This document shows positions 1 to 8,850 of a stretch of DNA of 34,688 bases, in pieces. Both the position numbers and the translations under genes were made by a program. Under the pieces are notes generated by a model. The model searched no databases and was not told where the DNA came from. It worked only from the letters and a program-made list of their open reading frames with translations. The DNA comes from JAVKLU01 sp031538895 (GTDB taxonomy: Bacteria > Pseudomonadota > Gammaproteobacteria > Burkholderiales > Burkholderiaceae): contig JAVKLU010000017.1 of NCBI GenBank assembly GCA_031538895.1, positions 1-34,688 of the forward strand, in the 5' to 3' direction. Positions within the stretch are counted from its first letter, which is position 1. The number at the start of each line of letters is the position of its first letter.

Positions 1-365
1 CAGTGCCGGTGCAAATCCCGCGCACTGGTTTGCGTGCAGTGGCGTATGGCAATAATTTATTAGGGCAAATTGATGTGCGTTTTGTGCCCTCGAACGCGGA
101 TGTAAAAGTGGGTGATGATGTGGTGACCTCGGGAATCGATGTGCTTTATCCGGTCGGAATCCCGGTGTGTCGTGTGCGCTCAATTGATGCCTCGGCGGGT
201 AGTCCCTTTAGCACCATTCGCTGCGCTCCTTTTGCGACGGAGCAACAAAGTCAATTTTTTATCGTGTTGACACCACAGCGTGATAAGGTGGGCGAGAAAT
301 CGTCCAAAGACCAAGCGGTAAATCGTGCACTACCTAAAGATACAAAAAATGAAGCAAAAAAATGA
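1..365 (+). CDS. mreC: Rod shape-determining protein MreC, C-terminal part (cut by window edge)
   Basis: MreC is a bitopic inner-membrane protein whose periplasmic beta-domain scaffolds the elongasome together with MreB, MreD and PBP2. Only the end is present: the reading frame is already open at the window edge, and about 120 codons remain. Visible MreC signatures are RTGLRAVAYG, then NADVKVGDDVVTSGIDVLYPVGIPV, the typical second beta-barrel of the family. The last 25 or so residues are a charged, Lys-rich low-complexity tail, common in betaproteobacterial MreC. The stop codon overlaps the mreD start (ATGA), indicating an mreBCD operon with coupled translation. The true start and any mreB lie upstream of the window. 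Confidence 0.93.
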   Translation, partial: VPVQIPRTGLRAVAYGNNLLGQIDVRFVPSNADVKVGDDVVTSGIDVLYPVGIPVCRVRSIDASAGSPFSTIRCAPFATEQQSQFFIVLTPQRDKVGEKSSKDQAVNRALPKDTKNEAKK

Positions 366-892
366 ATAAATTTACCGGACCCTCATTGATTTATTACCTG
401 CTGTCGGGGCGAAAATATATTTTGCTGACTTTACTGTTTGGCTTATTTTTAAACGCGGTATCGTTTAATGGTCGAGTTGGCGTACCTGATTTTGCGAGTT
501 TAGTTTTGTTGTTTTGGAATATTTTTCAACCGCGCATCGTCGGTTTGATTTGGTCATTTTTATTTGGCCTAATTGTTGATGTGCAAAGTGGTTTTGTGTT
601 GGGGCAAAACGCTTTTGTATATACCTTGCAAGCGTTTATTGCGATCAGCCTGCATCACCGGATTACCTGGTTTGGTGTGGGCGTGCAAGTGTTGCATATT
701 TTTCCGATTTTATTGTTGTCACAGATTTTTGAACTGGGTTTGAATTTAATTTTGGGCAGCACTTACCCGGGAATGTGGTTCTTTTTATCCAGTGTGGTGG
801 GTGCTGTGGTATGGCCAGTTTTGTCGTTTATGTTGACTTGGCCGCGACGTTATATTTTGCGTCGGCGTAGCTATCACATGAGTGGCCTGTAA
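362..892 (+). CDS. mreD: Rod shape-determining membrane protein MreD
   Basis: MreD is a small polytopic inner-membrane protein that links MreC to the PBP2-RodA machinery. The 176-residue product is almost entirely hydrophobic, with about five predicted membrane segments and a basic C-terminal tail (RRYILRRRS). Family marks are PDFASLVLLFWNIFQP near residues 42-57, then GLIVDVQSGFVLGQNAFVY around residues 69-87. Length is normal for the family. It overlaps mreC by four bases, so translation is probably coupled. A 139-bp gap without an obvious terminator separates it from mrdA, so the operon may continue. Confidence 0.93.
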   Translation: MNKFTGPSLIYYLLSGRKYILLTLLFGLFLNAVSFNGRVGVPDFASLVLLFWNIFQPRIVGLIWSFLFGLIVDVQSGFVLGQNAFVYTLQAFIAISLHHRITWFGVGVQVLHIFPILLLSQIFELGLNLILGSTYPGMWFFLSSVVGAVVWPVLSFMLTWPRRYILRRRSYHMSGL

Positions 893-1031
893 TCCGCCGT
901 CCGATCTGGCGAAATTGGCACGCTGGCATCATCCTATCTTTTTGTATTGTTTAATCATTGTTTAAGCACCTTCGATCTGTGATTTTTAGGATTGCGCTGC
1001 AAGATTCGTTTATTGAGTAATTTCTGAGTGT

Positions 1032-2993
1032 ATGGTCAAAGAATTTAAAAATCTCGCGTACGAGCTATACCAGTTTCGACGTCGCGTGGTCTTTGCCAGT
1101 GGCTTAGTGACGCTCTGTTTCGTAATTTTGTTGGCGCGCTTGTTATGGTTGCAAGTGGTGCAACACAATGATTATTTAACTCGTGCCGAAAATAATCGCA
1201 CCTCAATTGTCCCGGCTATCCCCAATCGCGGTTTAATTTATGATCGCAATGGCGTCATTCTTGCCGACAACTATTCGGCCTACACCCTAGAAATCACGCC
1301 CTCACGCGTGACTGGATCAGTGGATGCTTTGATTGACGAGTTAGCCACCGTGGTTGAGATCACGCCGCGTGATCGACGTCGTTTCAGAAAAATTTGGGAA
1401 GATGAGAAAACATTGGGATCTTTCCCTATTCGGACGCGTCTATCTGATGAAGAAATCGCACGCTTTAGCGCGCGCAGTTATCTTTTTCCTGCAGTTGAAG
1501 TCCAAGCGCGTTTATTTCGCCGCTATCCCAATGGTTCGTTAGCAGCGCATCTGATTGGCTACATCGGGCGGGTCAGCCAAAAAGATGTTCAACAAATGCC
1601 TCTGGGGCGCGAAGCTGAAAATTATCGTGGTACCGAATACATCGGTAAAGAGGGAATCGAAAAAAGTTACGAGTCCTACTTGCACGGTACTACGGGTGAG
1701 CAGCGCATTGAAATTTCCGCAGACGGCCGACCGGTGCGGGTGATGTCGCAGACCTCACCTTTGCCGGGACAAAATTTATATTTGTCGATCGATATTCAAT
1801 TACAAAAAGAAATTGAAAAATCATTTGAGGGACGTAAGGGTGCGATGGTGGCCTTAGATCCGCGTAATGGTGAAGTGCTGGCCTACGTGTCTTTGCCTTC
1901 GTTTGATCCGAATGCGTTTATTGATGGTATTGAACAGCAAATTTGGGACGAGTTAAATAATTCTCCCGATCATCCTTTACTCAATCGGCCGATTATGGGA
2001 ACCTATCCGCCCGGGTCAACTTACAAGCCCTTTATGGCGCTTGCTGCTTTGGATACGGGAGCGCGCGCGCCGGCACAAACTTTTTTTGATCCTGGTTACT
2101 ACATGTTTGGCGGGCATAAATTTCGCGACAGCAATCCTAAAGGCCGTGGGCGCGTGAATTTATATGACTCAATCGTGCACTCCTCTGATACGTATTACTA
2201 CGGGTTAGCCAATGATTTAGGTGTTGATGTGATTTTTAAGCACATGCGAAAATTTGGTTTTGGCGCGCCTTCGGGTATCGATTTAATTGGTGAGAAAAGC
2301 GGTACCTTGCCCTCAACACAATGGAAACGCCTGAGTTATAAACGCCCTGAACAAAAAAAATGGTTCCCCGGTGAAACGATTTCTTTAGGAATCGGTCAAG
2401 GTTATAACGCCTTCACACCGATGCAAATGGTGCATGCTTTATCGATTATCTTGAATGATGGTCGGGTTTTTCGACCGCATATTGTGCGAGAGAGCGAAGA
2501 TTCTTTGAGCCAACAAAAACGGTTGTTTGCCGCGCGTGAGGAAGTTCCCGTGGGGATTCGTAAAGAGCATTTTGAATTTGTCAAAGACGCGATGGTGGGG
2601 GTGACAAAACAAGGTACTAGTGCGCGGATCTTTGCTAACAGCCCATATGTATCAGGTGGTAAAACCGGTACTGCGCAGGTTATTTCGATTAAGCAAAATG
2701 AGAAATACGACATTCGAAAAATTGCGAAAAAATTTCAAGATCACTCCTGGTATATCGGCTTTGCACCAGCCCAAGCGCCACAAATCGCGCTTGCAGTGAT
2801 TGTTGAAAACGGTGGTTTTGGTGCGGAAGCTGCCGCACCGATTGCGCGCACGGCATTTGATTACGTATTAAGGTCTACATTAAAGACGTCGACGAACCCC
2901 GATGCAAGCAGCAAAAATTCCGACACGACTGCGCCGATGCTTGCAAAACTCCCCGCACCGCTGATTCAAGCGGGCGAACGCCCTTCACCTTAA
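1032..2993 (+). CDS. mrdA: Penicillin-binding protein 2, elongation-specific DD-transpeptidase
   Basis: PBP2 cross-links peptidoglycan during lateral wall growth, working with RodA, MreC and MreD on the periplasmic face. The 653-residue protein has a single N-terminal membrane anchor (about residues 19-41), a pedestal domain with the conserved PNRGLIYDRNG segment near residue 64, and a transpeptidase domain. Its motifs are intact: the Ser329-Thr-Tyr-Lys nucleophile motif inside PPGSTYKPF, Ser384-Ser-Asp386 as the SxN-type motif (SxD is normal in PBP2), and Lys544-Thr-Gly-Thr. The last 35 or so residues are a Ser/Pro/Ala-rich tail. In most relatives rodA follows mrdA, but here folE2 starts nine bases after the stop. 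Confidence 0.95.
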   Translation: MVKEFKNLAYELYQFRRRVVFASGLVTLCFVILLARLLWLQVVQHNDYLTRAENNRTSIVPAIPNRGLIYDRNGVILADNYSAYTLEITPSRVTGSVDALIDELATVVEITPRDRRRFRKIWEDEKTLGSFPIRTRLSDEEIARFSARSYLFPAVEVQARLFRRYPNGSLAAHLIGYIGRVSQKDVQQMPLGREAENYRGTEYIGKEGIEKSYESYLHGTTGEQRIEISADGRPVRVMSQTSPLPGQNLYLSIDIQLQKEIEKSFEGRKGAMVALDPRNGEVLAYVSLPSFDPNAFIDGIEQQIWDELNNSPDHPLLNRPIMGTYPPGSTYKPFMALAALDTGARAPAQTFFDPGYYMFGGHKFRDSNPKGRGRVNLYDSIVHSSDTYYYGLANDLGVDVIFKHMRKFGFGAPSGIDLIGEKSGTLPSTQWKRLSYKRPEQKKWFPGETISLGIGQGYNAFTPMQMVHALSIILNDGRVFRPHIVRESEDSLSQQKRLFAAREEVPVGIRKEHFEFVKDAMVGVTKQGTSARIFANSPYVSGGKTGTAQVISIKQNEKYDIRKIAKKFQDHSWYIGFAPAQAPQIALAVIVENGGFGAEAAAPIARTAFDYVLRSTLKTSTNPDASSKNSDTTAPMLAKLPAPLIQAGERPSP

Positions 2994-3002
2994 TTATTTT
3001 TT

Positions 3003-3788
3003 ATGTCTTTATCCGATACGCAATCCTCACATGACACACGTGGCTTGGCTATTGCCCGCGTGGGCGTGAAAGATATTCAATTACCCTTAGAAATATGCTT
3101 TGGTGGGGATCGGCAAAATACGGTCGCCTTATGGAAGCTTTACGTGGGATTACCTGCCACGCAAAAAGGAACGCATATGTCGCGTTTTTTGCAAATATTG
3201 GATGAGCCACGTGCTGCGCTGGATCACGCAGGCATCTTGACATTGTTCGCGCAAATGTTAGAAAAGTTGCACGCAGATTCTGGCGTGATTGAATGCGCTT
3301 TCCCGTATTTTGTTCGCAAAGCGGCGCCAGTATCGGGCATTACCTCGCGCATGAATTATTCGATACGTATCAGTGTCATACACGATCAGGGACGTACCGA
3401 GTGCCGCTATCGTATCGTCGTGCCAGTGACCAGTTTGTGTCCGTGTTCAAAAGAAATTTCAGCCTATGGCGCCCATAACCAGCGTACGCATTTGACGCTA
3501 GATTTTGTCGCCCTGGCACCGATATCCTTTGCGAGGGTGATTGCGGCGGCTGAAGGCGCGGGATCCTGTGCTCTGTATGGTGTCCTAAAACGAGTAGATG
3601 AAAAATTTGTGACGGAATACGCTTACGATCATCCGAAATTTGTTGAAGATTTGGTTCGTGATGCCGCCTTAGCTTTATCGGCGATTGCAAACGTCGGTGA
3701 GTACAGTGTTGAAGCGGAGAATTTTGAATCGATTCACAATCATTCGGCCTACGCGCGAATTGATGGTGTCGGTTCGGTAAAAGCATAA
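3003..3788 (+). CDS. folE2: GTP cyclohydrolase FolE2 (type IB)
   Basis: FolE2 converts GTP to 7,8-dihydroneopterin triphosphate, the first step of folate (and some pterin) synthesis; it is unrelated in sequence to FolE and can use metals other than zinc. The 261-residue product shows family segments ending in the active-site block SLCPCSKEIS, with Cys146 and Cys148, followed by GAHNQRTHLTL, and the late ENFESIHNHSAYARI motif. Length is typical. The gene starts nine bases after mrdA with no clear Shine-Dalgarno and no own promoter that I can recognise, so it is probably co-transcribed with mrdA. Many bacteria put folE2 under Zur control, but no Zur-like palindrome is apparent here. Confidence 0.93.
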   Translation: MSLSDTQSSHDTRGLAIARVGVKDIQLPLEICFGGDRQNTVALWKLYVGLPATQKGTHMSRFLQILDEPRAALDHAGILTLFAQMLEKLHADSGVIECAFPYFVRKAAPVSGITSRMNYSIRISVIHDQGRTECRYRIVVPVTSLCPCSKEISAYGAHNQRTHLTLDFVALAPISFARVIAAAEGAGSCALYGVLKRVDEKFVTEYAYDHPKFVEDLVRDAALALSAIANVGEYSVEAENFESIHNHSAYARIDGVGSVKA

Positions 3789-3867
3789 ATCCGTTCGCTT
3801 GACTGGTTTAATGTTTAGGATGAGTCTGGGTAAATTTTTAGTAGTGAATTATTAGTGTCATTACCTT

Positions 3868-4518
3868 ATGAATATTGCGCATCAGTTTATTGAATTTTCA
3901 CTAGAACAGAAAGTGTTGCGCTTCGGGAAATTTGTCACCAAAGCGGGTCGTGATTCTCCGTATTTTTTTAACGCAGGCGCGTTTCATCAAGGTTTGACCT
4001 TGATGCGTTTAGCCAATTTTTATGCGCAAACCTTGCTGGCCTCAGGTGTCACGTTTGATATGTTGTACGGCCCTGCGTATAAAGGAATTCCCTTAGCCAC
4101 GGCAACCGCCATGCAGTTGGCGGTCAATGGCCGCGATACGATGTTTTCATTTAATCGCAAGGAAGTCAAAGATCATGGTGAAGGGGGCAATATTGTGGGC
4201 GCGCCTTTGCAAGGGCGTGTCGTGATTGTCGATGATGTGATTTCGGCAGGGACTTCGGTTAATGAATCCGTGGAAATTATTCGTCGCGCCGGTGCGACCC
4301 CTTGTGCGGTCTTGATTGCCTTGGATCGGATGGAGCGTTCAGGTAATGCGACTTTATTAGGCGCTAGTTCAGCGGTGCAAGAGGTGACGCAAAATTATGG
4401 AATCCCCGTGATTGCCATTGCCACAGTTAAAGATTTTTTGAGTTATTTAGGCCATAGCGATCACGCTCATTCAATTGAGCAGTATTTGCAAAAATATGGT
4501 GTGATTGAGAACGGATGA
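3868..4518 (+). CDS. pyrE: Orotate phosphoribosyltransferase
   Basis: PyrE makes orotidine 5'-monophosphate from orotate and PRPP in de novo pyrimidine synthesis, in the cytosol. The 216-residue protein carries the PRPP-binding motif VVIVDDVISAGTS with the Asp122-Asp123 pair, the upstream substrate segment SPYFFNAGAF near residues 31-40, and the flexible-loop lysines in FNRKEVKDHGEGG. Length matches bacterial PyrE. It lies 79 bp after folE2 and nine bases before hisD, so pyrE and hisD are probably one transcript, tying a pyrimidine gene to a histidine gene; both pathways draw on PRPP. Confidence 0.95.
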   Translation: MNIAHQFIEFSLEQKVLRFGKFVTKAGRDSPYFFNAGAFHQGLTLMRLANFYAQTLLASGVTFDMLYGPAYKGIPLATATAMQLAVNGRDTMFSFNRKEVKDHGEGGNIVGAPLQGRVVIVDDVISAGTSVNESVEIIRRAGATPCAVLIALDRMERSGNATLLGASSAVQEVTQNYGIPVIAIATVKDFLSYLGHSDHAHSIEQYLQKYGVIENG

Positions 4519-4527
4519 TAAAAATTT

Positions 4528-5829
4528 ATGTTCACTAAGCTATCTAGTGTTGATCCAGATTTTGAAGCGAATTTGCAGGCGATTTTGCGTTGGGATGCCA
4601 GCGAAGATGCCGCGATTGAAACGCAAGTCAAAGCGATTATTCAGGCCGTACGCACCGAGGGTGATAGCGCGGTGCGGCGTTTCACCGTGGACTTTGATCA
4701 TCTTGACACCACGCAAGTACAAAATTTAGTCATTACGCAAGACGAACTAAAAGCGGCGTTTGATTCATTGGATCAAGAGACCCGCGCTGCCTTAGAGACT
4801 GCCGCATTACGGATTAAAACTTTTCATCAAAAACAGTGGCAACACAATCAAGGCTTCGAGTTTCAAGATGAATATGGATCGACGTTAGGTCAGTTAATAC
4901 GACCTTTGGAGCGAGTGGGGATCTATGTTCCCGGCGGTAAAGCGGCCTATCCGTCCTCGGTGTTGATGAATGCGATTCCGGCACGAGTGGCTGGTGTCGG
5001 TGAAATTATTATGGTCGTGCCAACGCCGCATGGTGTGAAAAATACCAGTGTGTTGGCGGCAGCGTTTTTGGCAGAGGTTGATACCGTATTTACCATCGGT
5101 GGTGCGCAAGCGGTGGCGGCACTGGCGTACGGCACTGCATCGATTCCTCGTGTCGATAAAATTGTTGGCCCCGGTAACGCCTATGTTGCAGCGGCAAAGC
5201 GTCAAGTGTTTGGTCAAGTCGGTATTGACATGATTGCGGGACCATCGGAAATTTTGGTTTTAGCTGATGGATCGGTACCCGCGCATTGGGTTGCGATGGA
5301 TTTATTTGCACAAGCAGAGCATGATGAAATGGCGCAATCCATTTTGATCGCAACGGACGAATCGTATTTAGATGCAGTTTTGCATGCAATTGAGTTGGCT
5401 TTGCCACAACAGTCGCGCGCAAAAATTATTGAACAATCCTTACGTAATCGTGGCGCAATGATTTGTGTGCGAGATATGGACGAAGCCTGCATGGTCGCCA
5501 ATTTTATTGCGCCAGAGCATTTGGAAATTGCCACACAAGACGCCGCCAAATGGGTCACAAAAATTCAACACGCGGGTGCCGTGTTTGTTGGCGCGTATTC
5601 GTCAGAAGCTTTGGGTGATTATTGTGCGGGTCCTAATCACGTGTTACCGACTTCGGGAACGGCGCGTTTTTCATCGCCACTAGGCGTTTATGATTTTCAA
5701 AAGCGGATGAGTTTGATGCAAATTTCTGAAAACGGTGCGCAACATTTGGGCAAATTAGCCCGAACTTTAGGGCAATTAGAAGGTTTACCAGCGCACGCAC
5801 AAAGCGCGTATTTACGGGTCATGTCATGA
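4528..5829 (+). CDS. hisD: Histidinol dehydrogenase
   Basis: HisD is the zinc- and NAD-dependent enzyme that oxidises L-histidinol to L-histidine in two steps, ending histidine synthesis. The 433-residue product has the family signature running from IAGPSEILVLADGS (about residue 236) through DLFAQAEHDE (His265 and neighbours), plus GPNHVLPT near the C-terminus that contributes catalytic and zinc-binding residues. Length is normal. No other his gene adjoins it; hisZ is about 15 kb away in the window, so the pathway genes are dispersed. Its TGA stop overlaps the ATG of the next gene, a glycosyltransferase, so the sugar-transfer genes appear translationally coupled to hisD. Confidence 0.95.
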   Translation: MFTKLSSVDPDFEANLQAILRWDASEDAAIETQVKAIIQAVRTEGDSAVRRFTVDFDHLDTTQVQNLVITQDELKAAFDSLDQETRAALETAALRIKTFHQKQWQHNQGFEFQDEYGSTLGQLIRPLERVGIYVPGGKAAYPSSVLMNAIPARVAGVGEIIMVVPTPHGVKNTSVLAAAFLAEVDTVFTIGGAQAVAALAYGTASIPRVDKIVGPGNAYVAAAKRQVFGQVGIDMIAGPSEILVLADGSVPAHWVAMDLFAQAEHDEMAQSILIATDESYLDAVLHAIELALPQQSRAKIIEQSLRNRGAMICVRDMDEACMVANFIAPEHLEIATQDAAKWVTKIQHAGAVFVGAYSSEALGDYCAGPNHVLPTSGTARFSSPLGVYDFQKRMSLMQISENGAQHLGKLARTLGQLEGLPAHAQSAYLRVMS

Positions 5830-6692
5830 AAATTAGCGGGTTCACCTTTGTTCGCAATGCACGCTTAATGGGCTACCCTTTTATCGAATCGATCCAGTCG
5901 TTATTACCACTGGTTGATGAATTTGTGATCAACGTGGGCGATTCAGATGACGATACTTTGGCTGCGATTGTCGCGCTAAACGAAACTAAAATTAAAATTA
6001 TTCAGACAACTTGGAATGAAAAAATGTCAGCCAAGGGTTTTGTGTACGCTCAGCAAAAAATGATTGCGCAGTATTCATGTACCGGCGATTGGGCTTTTTA
6101 TTTAGAGGCGGATGAAGTCTTGCACGAGCAAGACATTCCGCGCATCCGCGCATGTTTGGCCGCTAACGTAACGCGTGCAGAAGTCGAAGCGATTGCGTTT
6201 AATTACCATCATTTTTATGGCTTACCGTCTCAAACCGCGTGCTCACCGAGATGGTATCGATCTGAAGTTCGGATCATACGAAACACCATTCGTTCATATG
6301 CACCAGATGGTTTATATTGGTTAGCGATGGAGCGACATCGTAGGGGCCGTTACCCCAGAGCAGTGCATTGTGATGCGACTATTTATCACTATGGTTGGGT
6401 GCGTAGCGCCGAAAAGATGTTAGTGAAATTTCAACGTATCGAAAAATATTGGGATAAAACACCCGAATTAAATTTTAATTACGGCAATATTGATCCACTT
6501 TCCCTGAAGCCCTTTGATGGCAGTCATCCTGCGGTAATGGCCCATTGGTTAGCGACCGAAGCGGAATCAAATTTTGCCTTGAATCCTTCCTACCAATTGA
6601 CCCGTCGCGAAAGCAAACATCGTTGGGTAATGAAAATCGAAGCCTTAGTAAAACGCAGTTTCAGTAAAAAACACTATCGCTTAGTTAAGTGA
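5826..6692 (+). CDS. Family 2-like glycosyltransferase
   Basis: This is a 288-residue soluble glycosyltransferase, probably acting on the cytosolic face of the membrane in surface-polysaccharide or LPS core synthesis. It opens with GFTFVRNARLMGYPFIESI, as in the GT2 branch that begins with a short beta strand and an RNA pair, and has a nucleotide-sugar/metal motif FYLEADEVLHE at residues 91-101 (the E-A-D-E variant of DxD). The C-terminal third is basic and aromatic, with no membrane segment. The start overlaps the hisD stop (ATGA). Two further envelope genes follow, so a role in O-antigen or core assembly is inferred from context; the sugar and acceptor cannot be read from the sequence. Confidence 0.82.
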   Translation: MKISGFTFVRNARLMGYPFIESIQSLLPLVDEFVINVGDSDDDTLAAIVALNETKIKIIQTTWNEKMSAKGFVYAQQKMIAQYSCTGDWAFYLEADEVLHEQDIPRIRACLAANVTRAEVEAIAFNYHHFYGLPSQTACSPRWYRSEVRIIRNTIRSYAPDGLYWLAMERHRRGRYPRAVHCDATIYHYGWVRSAEKMLVKFQRIEKYWDKTPELNFNYGNIDPLSLKPFDGSHPAVMAHWLATEAESNFALNPSYQLTRRESKHRWVMKIEALVKRSFSKKHYRLVK

Positions 6693-6744
6693 CCTCACTG
6701 ACCTTCGCTCACTTAGTCAGTATTCCCTTACTCTGAATTCAATA

Positions 6745-7608
6745 ATGACTTCTTCGCAGACCTCCGATGTGATACGCCCGCGTGTGAGCGTGATTACCGC
6801 AGTACACAATCAGTGTGCGATGAATCAATTGTTTTGGACTTATTTACAAAAATACACAAAAAATACTTTTGAATTGATCGTCATTGACAACGCATCGACT
6901 GATCAGAGTGCGAGTTTTTTTGAGTCTGTCGGTGCAGTCGTGATTCGCAATCCACAAAATTATTCTTACCCGTATAGTCAAAATCAAGGGATTGCGCGCG
7001 CGCGTGGTGAATATTTTGCGTTTATTAATAACGATGTGATTGTTTCACCTGATTGGGATCAACACTTGATCGACAGTATGGCGATCAATGGGCTAGATGC
7101 AGTAACTGCATGCGGCATTGAACGGGTTGAATCGGCGACGGTGACGAAGCAATTAAAACGCCGCTGGCAAGGAATTAAAAATATTTTGGGTCTTTTGCGT
7201 TATCCTGCTTTTGAAAAAAAAATTTTGAACTTGATGCATTACTGGATGTACCGTGGCAAGTGGGTATCTTTTTGTCATCAGCGCTATATCAAATTCACGC
7301 ATCAAGTGTGTGAAGGTTTTGTCGGCAATACTGTGATGTTCACGCAAAAATTATTAGACCTGATTGGTCCTTGGGATGAACGAGTTCAAGCGGCGGATTT
7401 CGATTTATATCTGCGAACCAAAATTCGTTCCATGTCTGATGGTGATATCAAACCGCTACATATTGCGCTGGATGTTTACACTCATCATTACATTCGTTTG
7501 ACTTCAAAAACCAAATACCCACCGTTTGCCGATCAAAAAAATTTAATCTCGATTGAGAAAAAGTGGACCGCGCAAGAATTGTCTTTGTTATCAAAAATTG
7601 AATCATGA
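6745..7608 (+). CDS. Glycosyltransferase family 2
   Basis: A 287-residue GT-A-fold glycosyltransferase. The N-terminal nucleotide-binding strand is VSVITAVHN, followed by ELIVIDNASTD (residues 44-53) and the metal/donor motif FINNDVIVSPDW with Asn95-Asn96-Asp97 in place of a strict DxD. EGFVGNTVMF and GPWDERVQAADFDLYLR match the acceptor-side ED-like region of rhamnosyl/galactosyl transferases. There is no membrane segment. It starts 52 bp after the previous glycosyltransferase and its stop overlaps the ATG of the O-antigen ligase gene, strongly suggesting one surface-glycan operon. Donor sugar and linkage are not predictable. Confidence 0.87.
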   Translation: MTSSQTSDVIRPRVSVITAVHNQCAMNQLFWTYLQKYTKNTFELIVIDNASTDQSASFFESVGAVVIRNPQNYSYPYSQNQGIARARGEYFAFINNDVIVSPDWDQHLIDSMAINGLDAVTACGIERVESATVTKQLKRRWQGIKNILGLLRYPAFEKKILNLMHYWMYRGKWVSFCHQRYIKFTHQVCEGFVGNTVMFTQKLLDLIGPWDERVQAADFDLYLRTKIRSMSDGDIKPLHIALDVYTHHYIRLTSKTKYPPFADQKNLISIEKKWTAQELSLLSKIES

Positions 7609-8840
7609 ACGCCATGTCTGTTATCAATCTGTTTCGAGCTCAGTTGAGTAAAGCCAGTCTTTATTGTGTCGTCGGTTTGGGTTTTTCGATTCCGATTTCA
7701 GCGGTTTTAACCAATTTATTTTTAGTACTGCTGTTAGCGGCATTCTTGTTAAGCGGCAGTTTTATAGGGCAATGGTCTCGATTTCGTGATTCCCGCCCAG
7801 CGCTTCTGTCCTGCGCTGTTTTTGTGATGTTTATGTTGGCGGCGATCTATTCGCCGGCTTCGATCAAGGAAATCGGGAGCTACCTCAATTCCAATAAAAA
7901 AATATTGCTGGTTCCTTTATTGATCATCGTTTTGCCAAATGATCAGTGGCGTTTTCGCGCATTGATAGCGGTGTTTTCCGCCTTGGTATTGACTTTGATA
8001 TTGTCCTATTTAGCATTTGTTCCAGGTATTCCTGAGCACTGGTACAAACTGGGTTTCGCACGCGGCGATGTATTTGCTAATCGAACCACTCAAGGGATGT
8101 GGTTCTTATTGGCGGGGTTTGCCTGTTTAGGCTGGGCCTATTACAACAATGATTCACGTCGAAATAAAATTGGATGGACTTTGTTGGGTGGGCTTTTCTT
8201 GATTAATGTTTTGTATTTTGTCTCTGGACGAACTGCTTTGGTGATGTTTATTCCCTTGACTTTCGTCAGTTTGATGTTGATTTCACCGCGTCGAGCATTG
8301 ATGGGAGCCTTGATAATATTGGTTCTCGCGGGAATTATTTACTTCACTTCGGACTATGCGCAATTGCGCTTGATGGAGATCGTCCAAGAAGTGAGTGCCT
8401 ATCGCCAGAAGAGTGAAGTTACTTCATCAGGTTTGCGTTTATTCTATTATCAACAGGGTTGGGCCTTAGCGGTGCAGGCGCCGATTTTTGGGCATGGCAC
8501 GGCGAGCATTCCGATCTTGTTTGATCAGCATATTATGCAATTGGGTTATCCCGTAGAACTGTGGCGTACACCACAGAGCTTGCACAATCAGTTTTTAAAC
8601 TGGTTATTTGAGTTTGGTGTGCTTGGTTTGGGTTTGATATCGTGGCTGATCTGGTGTTATTGGACGGCCGCTCGTGGTTTGCAAGCGATACAGCGTTATC
8701 TGATGGGGATATTATTGACGAGTTATCTTTTCAATAGCCTGCTGAATTCGCCATTTGAATCTTTTTATGACGCCTACTTTTTATATTTTTTAATTGCGGT
8801 GTTAGTCGTAAAAATTGATTTCAAAAAATCAATTGCTTAG
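7605..8840 (+). CDS. waaL: O-antigen ligase family protein (WaaL-like)
   Basis: A 411-residue polytopic inner-membrane protein with roughly ten to twelve hydrophobic segments. WaaL enzymes transfer undecaprenyl-linked O-polysaccharide to the lipid A core on the periplasmic side. The large periplasmic loop and conserved residues fit: SGRTALV with Arg209, and RTPQSLHNQFLNWLFEFGVLGL, whose His327-Asn328 corresponds to the catalytic His region of the Wzy_C domain. Wzy polymerases and other lipid-linked-glycan ligases share this fold, so the exact acceptor is inferred. It overlaps the upstream glycosyltransferase by four bases and converges with ribE, leaving only ten bases between the two stop codons. 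Confidence 0.8.
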   Translation: MNAMSVINLFRAQLSKASLYCVVGLGFSIPISAVLTNLFLVLLLAAFLLSGSFIGQWSRFRDSRPALLSCAVFVMFMLAAIYSPASIKEIGSYLNSNKKILLVPLLIIVLPNDQWRFRALIAVFSALVLTLILSYLAFVPGIPEHWYKLGFARGDVFANRTTQGMWFLLAGFACLGWAYYNNDSRRNKIGWTLLGGLFLINVLYFVSGRTALVMFIPLTFVSLMLISPRRALMGALIILVLAGIIYFTSDYAQLRLMEIVQEVSAYRQKSEVTSSGLRLFYYQQGWALAVQAPIFGHGTASIPILFDQHIMQLGYPVELWRTPQSLHNQFLNWLFEFGVLGLGLISWLIWCYWTAARGLQAIQRYLMGILLTSYLFNSLLNSPFESFYDAYFLYFLIAVLVVKIDFKKSIA

Positions 8841-8850
8841 TCATCGATTT

